Source: Rapana venosa
Taxonomy: Eukaryota; Mollusca; Gastropoda; Neogastropoda; Muricidae
Direction: 5' to 3'
Length of the DNA stretch: 64,000 nt
Assembly: GCA_028751875.1 (NCBI GenBank)
Contig: CM054154.1
Coordinates: forward strand, 52,431,476 to 52,495,475
In this document: positions 12,151-22,579 of the stretch, one piece after another
How positions within the stretch are numbered: the first letter of the stretch is position 1
How the letters are laid out: each line of letters begins with the position of its first letter
Position numbers and translations under genes: made by a program
The notes under the pieces: model-generated
Told to the model about the DNA's origin: nothing
Seen by the model: only the letters and a program-made list of their open reading frames with translations
The model's database searches: none

Positions 12151-13620
12151 GAAGACACTAAATTTATATTACTATTTTTTTACACACAAATCAGAAATAA
12201 AGCCTTTCTACTCCCAAGCGGGAAGGGAGGATACTTGTCCATTTACACCATTTGTTTTTAAATTTACCCCCCCCCCCCCCCTCGTTCTTTAAGTTTTAGT
12301 GTAATAACTAGTGTTTTTAAGGAAATGACTTACTCTCTTTGGAAAATCTCTGTCAGACTTAGTTTAAACACGTTTTTAATCTTTTTAACAGTCAAACTTG
12401 TAAAAAATTTACTACATGAAACACTTCTGAGCTTCCTAATGGTAAAAGCCCAGATCACAATTTTTTTTCACACATGGACTTAACAAGCCCTTTTGGGTTG
12501 CTCTGCATCCATAGTTTGAATTTTTTTAAATGAAAATTTTGGAGATTAAAAAATATTCTTGCATACCGCATTTTGAAGGAATTAAAGATTTTTGAAAGGT
12601 GTAATAATTTTTATGTTTCCTGCCCCCCATGGCTGTTTGCCATTTTTTTAGTTTTAAAAAGTTTTTCCCCCGCTTTAGCTACAATAATTCAATTTTTTGT
12701 TCCATGAAACATTTTTTGAAAGAAAACTCCAAAGGAAATTTTTCTGTTTTTTTTATTTTCAAAATTCCACCATTTATTTTAAACTACACACGATGGAATT
12801 GACCATTATTAAACGCACAAGGTTTTTTGCACTTGATAGTGTAAAAACCCTTTTCGTTCATATGGATCTCGAAATGACTCTTTTTTAATGCAAAATTCAC
12901 CATGTCATAAAACTTTAGCAACTGAGCTAATTCTACCTTTTTTGACAACTTTTTTGGGAATCTGCATTAAATGTAATAACAGAGGGAAATAACGATCCCC
13001 CCAAATCCCTTTGAAGAAATTTTGAGATTAATAATTCCATATTTTGTCCTAAAACTGTCCTTTTCCAAAAAATCTTTTTTAGAGTTTAAAAGTCCCCGAA
13101 ATCAATATTTCTTGAAATAAATAATAATCAAGAGTACCATACTTTTTCTTAGGCTTTGGTAAGTCAAAATAGTTGGTAAAAGAAGTTTGCCTTTCAAACA
13201 TACTTTTTTTGATTTTAATTTTTTAAATGATCGAGGAGACTATCTTTTTTGAAATCAGCTTTTTAACAGGAATATTTTTTTTTCCAAAATAAATCATCTG
13301 TCAAGACAATTTTTTTTCCCCCAAAAGTTTTTAGACATTACTAATCATGGGCCCGTAATTATTTTCTTTGGGTTTGGCTTTCCATTTTAGAATCGGGGAC
13401 AACAATTGATTTTTCCGTTTTAGTAATATAAGCTATCCAACATTTTTAAAAATTTTTAAAGAAAATTTAAAACCCCTTCATTTGGAAAATGTTTAATCCC
13501 TTTTCCCTTTAATAGCATCCATACCGACAGATTCTGCGATTGGGGACAAGAATAGCATCTTTTAGTTCTTGGGGATTTTGAAGCATTTAAAAAAATGGTT
13601 GTTACACAAAAGGGTCCAAA
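12151..13620 (-). pseudogene. I/Nimb-type LINE RT region, low-accuracy sequence
   Basis: At the upstream edge (about 13570) the minus strand reads PQELKDAILVP, matching LQELKDALLSL at the start of the RT domain in the copy at 26392. At 12400-12530 it resembles the conserved segment before RNase H. Homopolymer indels destroy the frame between. The region joins directly to the end of another Nimb-type copy at about 13630. A C run lies at about 12268-12281. Confidence 0.45.
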
Positions 13621-13639
13621 GCAATTTTACATTCTCTTT

Positions 13640-15706
13640 TTTTTTCTAAATCATTTAACTTCATTCTAAAATATAGTAAATTAACCCTTCTCACGAATAT
13701 AAAACGCGAATCTATTTGAGAAAGACCATATAACAAGAAATATGAGCAGTGGTCAGAAAAACTTTTTAAATATAAATTCCTTGAATTGATCAGATTCTTT
13801 AAACTTCCCCCATAAAGTTTGTTCTAATATTCGGAAACCCTCCTGTAGAGATAAGGGAACATCCGTTCTATCGATTCCATATCATTCTTCCCCCCTTTTT
13901 TTGCAGCTCTGTCCCCACTCATTTGAAAATTCCCAACATGAGAAGGCACCCAACAAAAAGAAACAGGAATGCCTCTTAAACTTGGGAGGTGTGACTATTT
14001 AATTTCAAAAATAATTCTGGAACCTTGAATTTTTGGTGATTTTATAGAATACAATACTGATTGGATCAACACAAAGAAAGATATGAAAAGAACATGGAAA
14101 ATCAAAAATATAGTTAAGAGCCATAAAACTGCAATAAGTTCAGCTGTAAATATTGAACGATTTTTACCAAGATACTACGATTTCTCAATTTTAAGTGCTG
14201 GTATGACAAATGCAGAGCCTGTGTCATGATGTTCTAAAAGAGATCCATCTGTGTAAACTTGTAAGCAGTCAGCACACTTATTTTCAATTAACATCTGCAA
14301 CCATGATCTTTTGATTTTTTCTTTTTTTCCTTAATATCAAAACAGGTTTTATCCATCTCCCAGAAGGACATGGTAAAGCTTCTTTTTGTGTTTCTAAGTC
14401 ATCTTGATTAAGTTTAGATTTTTTTAAAGTGATCTGATGCATAAGTGGCAATGGGCATGAAACACAAAATCTATTAAGCCCTTTTTGGAAAATTCGTTTC
14501 TGCTTGAACTTTTAATTCACTACAGACAAAAATTTGTCATTCCTGCTGGGTAACACATATTTGGCGCATGAAAGTTGTTGGTATTCAGCTAGGGGAAGTT
14601 CCCCAATTTCCTTATAAGTTGCTGTAGTGGATGCATGGAATGGTACCCTAAGTGCAAGTTTGTAGCCTTACAATCTATACTTTGGAGTTTTCTAAAGTAA
14701 ATAATTAGGACCACTGAAAAAGACTTCTTGTCCATAAGACAGTTTGGAACGTACAAGTAATTTAGACAAGCATTTATGAGTTGAGATATCTTGTCCCCAG
14801 GACTGTCTGCTAACCATTTTAAGAAAAATTGATGCATTTCCTTGCTTTTGTTAAAATGAATCCAATATGAGCATTCCAAGTTAATTTTGATGTAAGCTGA
14901 ATGCCTAAAACTTTTACCATATTTTTAAACTGAATTGGCTCCCCTCCAATCGTAAACTGTGGCAGTGTATCTGGATCACTACCATTATTAAAAAGCATGT
15001 GTGTGTTTTCTGTATATAATGCCAGGCCATTTAAAAAAAAATATTTATGTGAATTATCTAGCTCTTTTTGATATACTTTTTGGTATAGCTTATCATCCTC
15101 TTTGTTGTAGCATGCTTCATAGTGACATTCATCCATATACATACCAGGACAACGTCTTTAGATAGGTTTGTGGGTGAAGCATACAGCAATATATTAAACA
15201 GAAAAGGGGCTATAACTTAATCCTGTGGTAAACCCATAAGCAATGACCTAAAGTTTGAATATGCATTGCCTACTCTCACTTGCATACTTCTGTTACATAA
15301 AAAGCTGTTCATATAATAGAAAAAATACCCAGAAAAGCCAATAGTCTTCAGTTTATGCAGCAATTTAGCATGCCAAACTTGGTCATAGGCTTTCTTTTCA
15401 TCAAAAAATGTTGCGAGTAGATTTTTTCTTCTCGCAAATTGTTGTTTGACCTGTGTTGTTAGTTTAACTAATTTATCAATTGATGATCTACCTTTTTAAA
15501 GCCTGCTTGATTGACTGGAACTACCTTATTTTTCTGACAGTTATACATAAGCCTCTTTAGAATAATTTTCTCCATAAGCTTACCAATGTTAGAAGTCAGT
15601 GCTATGGGCCTATAACTAGTTTTATCAGTTATTCGATATGGCATCTAATCCAACAGAAGTTTTCTTATTAGGAAGGTAAAATAATATATCTTTTACTTCA
15701 TTGATT
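13640..15706 (-). pseudogene. I/Nimb-type LINE ORF2, second half: RT and RNase H
   Basis: This is the downstream half of the ORF2 interrupted by the L2 element at 15710-19069. The minus strand reads NEVKDILFYLPNKKTSVGLDAI (RT block 1), SYRPIALTSNIGKLMEK, NQAGF, TFFDEKKAYDQVWH, LPQ near 15220, and GLALYTENTHMLFNNG. It continues with VLGIQLTSKLTWNAHI (14880-14990), then RNase H with SIFTAEL and GIPVSFCWVPSHVGNF, D in GDRAAK (13870-14160). It closely resembles the RNase H at 22640. Accuracy falls below about 14100, and many frameshifts are visible. Confidence 0.8.
14819..15142 (-). pseudogene. RT thumb/connection segment of the I/Nimb-type LINE
   Basis: This is the longest open stretch of this ORF2. 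It carries FFLNGLALYTENTHMLFNNG, IGGEPIQFKNMVKVLGIQLT and SKLTWNAHIGFILTKARKCI, the region just after the YADD box. The copy at 53320-53480 has the same arrangement (LFNDGSNPEELPTFRIGNE, LTWNAHIEHILTKARK). Confidence 0.8.
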
Positions 15707-15866
15707 GTTCTAATAATAATAATAATAATGATAATAATAATAATAATATATGGAATTTATATAGCTCTGAATCTTGTAAAAGAAACAAATCGAAGCGCTT
15801 GCACTCAATCATTTACACGCATGCAACTTTCCTTAAATATCATAAGATATTTCAAGTTTATGCACA

Positions 15867-15867
<1 letters not shown>

Positions 15868-15961
<94 letters not shown>
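15868..15961. repeat. (CA)n microsatellite in L2 3' UTR
   Basis: An uninterrupted CA array of about 94 bp lies between the ORF2 C-terminus and the 3' tail of the L2-like element. GT/CA arrays sit at the same place in the L2 3' ends at 22572-22640 and 57011-57081. Confidence 0.95.
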
Positions 15962-15965
<4 letters not shown>

Positions 15966-16666
15966 GTGATGAAGGTGAAGGATGCTGTTGAAAAAGTAGG
16001 AACAGATATGAGGGGAAAGTGTCAGGTAGGAAATAAGTGCGTTTTGAGGCTGAATTTGAAGGTATCAAGTAAAGGCTCGTGGCGAAGTGATAGAGGAAGT
16101 TCATTCCAGGTGGATGGACCAGAAACAGAGAAAGAGCGACGGCCAACGGTGGTTTGTTTGAATCTGGGTGTTCGAAAGCACAAAGTATCTGCAGCTGAGC
16201 AAAGGTAACGGGATGGAGTATACAGGTTAAGACAGTTACAGAGATAAGAGGGTGCAGATTTGTAAAGACATTTAAAACAGAGGGTGTTGGTCTTATACTT
16301 CAGTCTCTGTGAGACAGGCAGCCAGTGAAGAGATCGCAGAAGAGGAGTGATGTGTTCAGATTTTTTCTTTCTTAGGACCAGTCAAGCTGCAGAGTTTTGT
16401 ATGCATTGAAGAAAGTGGATGGATGATGCTGGTAGGCCACCCAAAAGAGAATGATAATAGTCTAAACTTGAAAGAATGAGAGATGTGACAAGCTTGGAAG
16501 TTGCGTCAGTGGACAGATACTTGCCAATTGCGCTTATGCGCTGCAATTGATAGTAGCAAGACTGGCAAGTCTGGGTGGTGAATTTTTTTCATAGAGAGTG
16601 TGTTGTCAAGAACTACTCCTAAATACTTCACAGAGTTGGTCAAAGGAACTGTCATATTGCCGAAAT

Positions 16667-17197
16667 CTATTGAAGTTGTTTCGATGGTGGAAAAGAAAGT
16701 TTATGTTCGGTCCCTATGAGCATGGCTTCGGTTTTATCAGCATTAAGTTGTAACTTGTTCTGAGTCATCCAGTTTTGAATGTCTTGAAGGCAGTTTGACA
16801 TATTTGTCAGGAGGGAAGGCAAGTTTTCAACAGTATCACTGCATTGAAGCTGAATATCATCCGCATAGAAATGGTGACCAATATGATGGTGGTTTATTAT
16901 ATGTGAGAGTGGAGTAGTATAGAGATTGAAGAGAACAGGGCCCAGAACTGATCCCTGTGGGACTCCACATTCCAGTTTGACAGGTTCTGAGTGAGTTTTG
17001 TTTACGATAACTTTCTGGAATTGGTCTGTGAGGTATGAAGTAAACCAGGTGAGGGCTGTGCCATTAATACCAAACGTATTTTGGAGGCGAGAAAGAAGAA
17101 TTGAGTGATCTATAGTGTCGAAGGCTGCATATAAGTCGAGAAGAGTGAGGAGAGAGATTTTTTTTACTGCGTCAGAAGCGAGTAGAAGTGTATCCAA
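16667..17197 (-). pseudogene. L2-like reverse transcriptase core with intact YADD
   Basis: The 176-residue frame holds the RT palm of the nested LINE. ISLLTLLDLYAAFDTIDHS carries the first catalytic Asp (about residue 22), TWFTSYLTDQFQKV follows, GVPQGSVLGPVLFNLY is the conserved turn, and HFYADDIQL carries the catalytic Asp pair (about residues 111-112). NKLQLNADKTEAMLIGT follows. The reaction would be target-primed cDNA synthesis. Upstream the frame is lost between this and the linker ORF at 17435, so no complete ORF2 protein can be made. Confidence 0.9.
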
Positions 17198-17434
17198 AGT
17201 GTGGACTAGGGTGGTTTCAGTACTGTGGTTGGGGCGATAGGAAGATTGAAAAGGGGGAAGGAGATCATTGGAATTAAGGTGACTGTTGAGCTGTTTGAGA
17301 AAAACTTTTTCTAGTACTTTAGAGACAAAAGGTAAGTTTGAGACAGGCTTATAATTCTTCAGAATCTTGGGATGAAGGTCGTGCTTTTTCAGTAGAGGTG
17401 TGACTATTGCAGTTGTAAGAGCTGATGGACAATT

Positions 17435-18037
17435 TCATGACAGAAGAGATGAGTTTACTATTTCAGTGATAATAGGTACAAATTGTGGATAGCATTGTGA
17501 GAAAACAGGAGCAGGTATGGGATCAAAGTCGCATGATTTTATAGTCATTTCCTTCAGAATTGTCGTGATTTCTTTTTCACTTGTGGGATGGAAGGAGAAG
17601 AGAAGACTGAGTAAACTGGGGATCAGGAAGTGCGGGCTGGAAATGAGTCTGATCGAGTCTGGAGCGGATGTTGTGGACTTTGTCTGAAAAGAAGGCAGAA
17701 AAGATTGGTGGAAGTTCAGACAGACTGTGGTGTTAGGCAAGGGAGTTGATTTTGCAGATCCAAGGAGATTTGAAGTGAGGGAAAAAAGAGATTTTATGGA
17801 TGTAGCGCAGAGAACTTGGGAAGAGTAGTAGTCTCTCTTTGCTGAATGGATTAAGTGTTTGACTTTGTTTACTTGTTTTTGGAAAATCTGTTTATTGATT
17901 TCGGTTTTTGACCTCTGCCACTGCCGTTCTAGTTGCCGGCGTTTGCGCTTCACTATCAATATATCGTGAGAGTACCATGGCGCACAGGGTCTGTCAGGCA
18001 GGAGATGGTCAGTAGGAGGTGCATGCTCGTCAAGCAA
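17435..18037 (-). pseudogene. L2-like LINE ORF2: endonuclease-to-RT linker and RT N-terminus
   Basis: The 200-residue frame begins after the endonuclease with LLDEHAPPTDHLLPDRPCAP and WYSHDI, then a basic helix-rich linker (RKRRQLERQWQRSKTEINKQ). It ends with the RT entry block TTILKEMTIKSCDFDPIPAP and VNSSLLS. The same order occurs in the copy ending at 11575. The first Met of the open frame is internal to the ORF2. Confidence 0.85.
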
Positions 18038-19072
18038 TTGGCAGGGGACAGTGTTATAGTGTTCAGCTTGACATCTGGAGAAGATTGATTATAAATGAAA
18101 GTTGAAGTCACCAAGAATTATTAGTTTACTAGGAGAGAGGCTGTAGTGGTCGAGGAGTGACTAGAATTCTTGATGAAAAAGAGATGTCAGGTTGTTTTTA
18201 CGGCTGGGAGGTGGACGGTAAAGGCAGCAAAAAGTAATAGAGTGGCCAGGTAAGTTGAGATTGATTTCGCAGAATGGAAGGTTGTAACTGAAAGAAAAAG
18301 CTGGTTCCAATATGTCTTTGTAGATGATGGCAATCCCACCTCCTCGAGAGAGTCGGGGGAAAAGAAATAGTTTTATATTCTGGAGGAGTCAGTTGTTTTA
18401 TTTTTGGCTCGTGGCCATGTGGTTTAAGTCAAGTTTCAGTGAGGAAGGTTAAGTCAATGTATTTTTCAGAGATAAAATCAGAAATGTAATCGGCTTTTCC
18501 ATTTGGACAGACAGACTGCACATTGAACAAACTTGAAGGAGATCTGAAGGAGGTGGGGAGGATGAAGAGGAAAGTGGTGAGTTTGGACAAGAATCAGAGG
18601 AAGAGGATGAAGGCGATGGTGGAGATGTGGCTAGTGGAAGAACAGACAAGAGTTTGGATGGTGAATCGGGAGTAGAAGATGGCAAAGAACTGTGCTAATC
18701 AGGGTATTCGGTGTTCAACACACATCTAGATGCACATCATCATCGGAACAAAAAATATTTTCAGAATCACAAACAAGAGAAGAAACGAAAGCTGAAGAAA
18801 TGGGTGGAGGGCAGCCTGGGGAAGCAGCGTTGTCAGGGGTTACAGAAGTGACGTCAGAGGTGAGGGGGGAGACACGGGAGAGGGAAGCCCACCACTGGCG
18901 ATCACGCACACCTGCCCATATTCCCCGTCTGATTTTGCGGGGCGATGGATGCCCAAGTTTCGTATAATTATGTTGCATTATCTCTGGAGCAAGTGTGAAT
19001 CGTTTTTGACAAAACTCAGGTTTAGATGGATGGAGTTCACATGACAGTATTGTTTTTATGTGGGCACATGTT

Positions 19073-20412
19073 ATTGGAGCATTGATGTATTCAGTATTAT
19101 TACAACATAGATCTTTATATTTTTCTTTCTTCTCCTCAGCTTTTCTGTATTTATTGCTTTTAAGTGTGAGGCCTTAAATACGCATAGACTCGGAGAACAT
19201 ATCTGCAAAGACCTCAGCCGTTTCTGCATTGATTGGGGGGAAAAAATTTAAGTTTAACTGGACAAGTTAAAACCACACCTTTTCTCATTTCATGAAATTT
19301 TTGCCACACTTTGTTAAGATCTTTATGATTTGATACGTCGCTCAAACTAAACGAAGACCAAAATTGTCGTTTCGCCTGAGCTATGATCATGTTGCTATAG
19401 TTTTTTGCCTTCTTCTGTTTTTCATGGTTTTCTGGCGTCTTATTTTTTTAAATATCTTTTATACATTAAACGTTTGTTGGTCACTGCTTCCTCACAAGCA
19501 GGTGTCCACCAAACATTTCCTGAACATTTCCTTGATTTGAATGATTTAATAATTGGGATCGATAAGTAAGCAGCTTGAATGATGGCATTAGTAAAGGTAG
19601 AATAAATTCATCGATGTTTTCAGAATCCAAGATGTTTGTATTGTAGGCTGCAAAAATACTTTTATAAACTGTTTCCAATTCTATCTATCCAATTAGCTTC
19701 TTTATAGTTTAACTTTGGGAGTTAATCTTTTTCAGTGTTACAGGGGACTGGCATTTCATTAAAAGTAATAACAATAGGTAAATGATTACTTCCCAATGAG
19801 TCTTCATAAGTTGCCCACGTACATTCAGGTGCAAGAGCAGAGGATATTAAAGACAGATCTAATGCCGATGCCTTGTGATTAGAGATGTCAGGTATTCTGA
19901 TGACACTTCCATCATTTAGTAGGCATAGACAAGAGTCTGTTATATTTTCTAAAATGGATATACTTCCTTTATCCCAAAAGGGTGCGTGAGCATTGAAGTC
20001 CCCTGCTACCAGCCATATCTGATTATCTTGTAATGAGTGCAGCCATTCTGTATTATAGTCATTAGCTCCCTTAGGCAAATATACTGAAACAATGTTCATG
20101 ACCAAACGATCTGTAAACTTTACACGTGCAGCCCATGAATATGAATCTGGGTTATCATTAGGCATAGGTGAACAACATGCACTATATAATCTATTCCTTC
20201 TTGGATATATATGGCTGTATTGACTTTACCAACAGCATCCACGTATTCATGAACAGGTGGGTAGTAGTAACCTTGAAGTCAGGGCAATTTACACTTCTTT
20301 ACATTGAGGGACTGCAGGATGAGAAATTGATAGCTGTTCATAGAAAGATGTTGAACTAAATATGGTAAATTCGTGGAGATGGATCTAGCATTCCACTGCA
20401 TAAGTTAAGCAT
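19073..20412 (-). pseudogene. I/Nimb-type LINE ORF2, first half: endonuclease and linker
   Basis: This is the upstream half of the ORF2 that continues at 15706. From about 20410 the minus strand gives an EEP endonuclease start with several frameshifts. The 19722-20165 frame (147 aa) then carries NIVSVYLPKGANDYNTEWL, WLVAGDFNAHAPFWDKG (GDFNA metal/phosphate motif), LCLLNDGSVIRIPD, SALDLSLIS and SLGSNHLPIVI (Asn where SDH is usual). Linker pieces follow at 19250-19678 with QGNVQEMFGGHLLV and AKRQFWSSFSLSDV. It ends at EYINAPIT at 19073, where the L2-like element interrupts it. The best match in this window is the plus-strand copy at 25508-26900. Confidence 0.88.
19722..20165 (-). pseudogene. 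EEP endonuclease domain fragment of the I/Nimb-type LINE
   Basis: The 147-residue frame covers the C-terminal two thirds of the apurinic-like endonuclease that nicks target DNA during retrotransposition. Visible motifs are VSVYLPKG (about residues 26-33), GDFNAHAPFWD (about 55-65), the SALDLSLIS block (about 99-107) and the GSNHLP block near 124. The last usually reads SDH in active LINE endonucleases. The N-terminal catalytic region lies upstream in other frames. Confidence 0.85.
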
Positions 20413-20699
20413 TAGTTACTTTTTTGAGACATTGTACACAAAAAGCCCTAACTAAAAAAACAACCCATCAAAACACAAATTTAAAATGTATTGGAGGTAA
20501 CACTAAAGGAAAAAAAATCTTAATTAAAAGTGTCCAAGTGCACTTGTAATAAAAGTTCAGATAATTAACTTAAAACAGCAATAAAAGAAAAAAACCCAAA
20601 ATATTCAGGATCATGTAGAGCAGCTGCTGCAGATGTGAGCAGAAGTCACAGTGTCTATTTACTGTACTAGATCTATAGCTGGTGCAAAGCAAAAACTAC

Positions 20700-21759
20700 A
20701 AAATGTCACCATTCAAAATGATTTTTCACCACACCAAACTTGTTATATCGAGCATGTTGTCTCCACCCGGGGTAGTCCTGCTGGAAGACATGCTCGTACT
20801 GTGGCCGGTTGAACACTGGCTGCTGGTAGTGGTCGTCAAAGGCGTAGCGTGGTACTGGATAAAGGTTCATGGGATGAAATTAGCGTCTTGGTCTCCTTTC
20901 CTGTTTGCCAAAACAATACATGAACATGTCTGCCAATCTTTCTAGCCAGTATACTGGAGCCTTTTGCATTTGGATGAAATGAATCTTTGTAATGATAATG
21001 GGTGTACATATTTTCGTGGGAGACAAATGATACGTTGTTTAGATGGTATAACCCCGAGCAAGTCATTGCATTGAAGAGTTCTCTCTTCATCTGAAGACTT
21101 GGGTTTTTCACAGGAGCAACCTTGCTAATGACACTTTTTGTCTCAGGAAAAGAAGCTACAATCTGTTTCACATTTTTAACGAGGTGTTTGCTTGCTTCTT
21201 GAGGTTCCGACATTTTAAGATCGTTTGTCCCACAATAAATAACTACAGCATGTGTGTTTTGTGTATCAGAGGCATTACTCATTATCTGAGAAATGTCACT
21301 AATTTCGTGTGACTTTATCTTTTCCACTCTTAACCCATACGACTGTCCTAAACGTTTTGCGTTCACGCCATTTAGAACAGAGTCCTGGAGAAGGATGACA
21401 GTGGGCAGATCTGAGCTGTCTTCTGTACTACATGCTGTGACGTCAAATTGTTTTTGCGTCAAAGTAGTGTTCTTGGTCTTGTCAGGTCTTTCTTTTTTGG
21501 TACTGGGTGCTTTAACTGACTTATTGGGCCTAGGGCCTTGGGCCTGGCTGACTTTCCCCAGAGGATGTGGGAGCAGACTGCCGTTGAACGGCACCGGCAT
21601 GGGTGACAGGCAGCCATGGGGAGGGGATAGCTGTTTTTCAGTCTGGGTTGCTGTTGTAGCCCCAGAAGAGGATACTCTTGCTGATCCTATGCCCTGTGCC
21701 GCCGCCAACACCGGGGTCTGGTCTGCTACAGTCTGTTCAAGGTGGGTTACCTTCTCCAC
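20700..21759 (-). pseudogene. LINE ORF1 with SGNH-hydrolase-like (esterase) domain, truncated
   Basis: A 307-codon open stretch begins at 21759 without an ATG, because an L2 tail inserted at 21760 cuts off the real start. Residues 1-110 are Ser/Pro/Thr/Lys-rich. From about 121, ILLQDSVLNGV resembles SGNH block I with Ser127. HAVVIYCGTNDL (about 170-181) is block III with Asn179, and KDSFHPNAKG (about 258-267) is block V with Asp259 and His262. The usual Gly before DS is Gln. After a frame change near 20900 an aromatic/basic tail runs to about 20700. Esterase-like ORF1 proteins are known in CR1-type LINEs. Here the ORF lies upstream of an I/Nimb-type endonuclease on the same strand, about 290 bp away, so it is probably that element's ORF1. 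Confidence 0.7.
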
Positions 21760-21882
21760 AAGTAATAATAATGATAATAAATGGAACTTATATAGCCTAT
21801 ATCTTGCAAAGACAAATCAAAGCGCATGCATTCGACCTAATCTTACACATGAAGCTATCGAGAGCACTTGCCCCGGCTTGTG

Positions 21883-21923
21883 ATTGGCTGCTGCAATCAC
21901 GTGTCCGGAATCCGCCATCTTGG
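21883..21923 (+). promoter_or_regulatory. Promoter-like motif cluster inside the MITE inverted repeat
   Basis: Reading inward from the left end, ATTGG (reverse CCAAT box, 21883-21887), CACGTG (E-box, 21898-21903), CCGGAA (ETS-like core, 21905-21910) and GCCATCTTG (YY1-like, 21914-21922) follow within 41 bp. The right inverted repeat has the same cluster in mirror orientation at about 22376-22416. A perfect TGACGTCA (CRE) lies inside the element at 22067-22074. These are consensus matches by eye; promoter activity is inferred. Confidence 0.5.
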
Positions 21924-22233
21924 TTTTTAGTCCGCTAATAAACAGTGACTCTGTTGTCGAACTCCTCCCATTTCACGGAACCTCTCTAGGCCTACTATGC
22001 TTCAGTTGATATTGAGAGTGTGATAAAGTAAGCCAGTTTACGACTTTTACTTGAAAAATGTCAGTGTGACGTCAGACAACAGAACACAGCGACACAGATT
22101 GAAGTTCAAGTTGTAGAGTACTTCTTGAAGTTCAAATCTTGCCACAGTGTGAAACTGAAACTTCTGTGTCCTAAAACGGCCTTATCTTTCAGTACAAGTG
22201 TTTGGATCTCTCTCTCTCTCTCGTTCTCTCGCA

Positions 22234-22266
22234 ATGGAGGAAAAACGCGCGGAAAGACCACGCGGT
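22234..22266 (+). other. Possible first coding exon and 5' splice site within the MITE
   Basis: An ATG at 22234 opens MEEKRAERPR and after 31 coding bases meets CGCG-GTAAGC, a good splice donor (GT at 22265-22266). A CT-rich stretch lies just upstream (22208-22230). This could be the remnant of exon 1 of the parent transposase or of a captured host gene. No downstream exon is visible in the element. Confidence 0.3.
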
Positions 22267-22571
22267 AAGCATCACTTACCTAATTAGCCAGTGCAGCATC
22301 TCTTCATTGGAGATGGGGAAAGTTATCATCTATCAAACAATACGACAGGCCGTTCTGTCGTAGCAGACGAAAAACCAAGATGGCGGATTCCGGACACGTG
22401 ATTGCAGCAGCCAATCACAAGCCGGGGCAAGTGCTCTCGATAGCTTCATGTTAATCTTACACAGTCATACAACCAATGACAAATAATCAATAGTTCAAAC
22501 AGATATTACAAACATGGTACTGCAGACCAAATCTATGAAATAAAATTGCAATAATCAAATGTTTTTCAAAA

Positions 22572-22579
22572 GCACACAC

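Larger units (their letters stand above)
15710..19069 (-). mobile_element. L2-like LINE, nearly full length, nested in an I/Nimb-type ORF2
   Basis: The element runs 5' to 3' on the minus strand. A 5' region of unknown function lies at 18690-19069. The EEP endonuclease (about 18060-18540) has DLTFLTETWL, RLSRGGGIAIIYKD, CCLYRPPPSRK and KLIILGDFNFHL. The linker and early RT lie at 17435-18037. The RT core (16667-17197) has an intact FYADDIQL box. The C-terminus lies at about 15970-16660. A (GT)n array at 15868-15961 sits in the 3' UTR, and the end is the GAGCTATATAAATTCCATAT tail with (ATT)n. On both sides lies the same Nimb-type ORF2. Removing 15710-19069 plus one copy of GTT (15707-15709 / 19070-19072) restores the frame APIT-INEVKD. 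Three or more frameshifts make it inactive. Confidence 0.92.
21847..22451. mobile_element. 605-bp MITE with 82-bp perfect terminal inverted repeats
   Basis: The ends ACATGAAGCTATCG... and ...CGATAGCTTCATGT are perfect inverted repeats for 82 bp (21847-21928 against 22370-22451), with weaker pairing for about 9 more bases. The element is flanked by direct repeats of TAATCTTAC (21838-21846 and 22452-22460). The unoccupied form of the target is visible in the homologous L2 3' end near 57121-57136 (reverse strand CATTCTTACACAGTCA). A 9-bp duplication with long inverted repeats is what Mutator-like elements show, so a MULE-derived non-autonomous element is the likeliest class. No transposase is encoded. 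The perfect repeats suggest a recent insertion. Confidence 0.92.

Noticed and set aside
18848..18855. TGACGTCA (CRE) in the L2 5' region
   Set aside because: A single 8-bp match without other promoter motifs nearby is expected by chance in a window of this size.
21293..21883. 196-codon plus-strand frame
   Set aside because: It is the antisense shadow of the SGNH-like ORF1 and runs on through an L2 tail.
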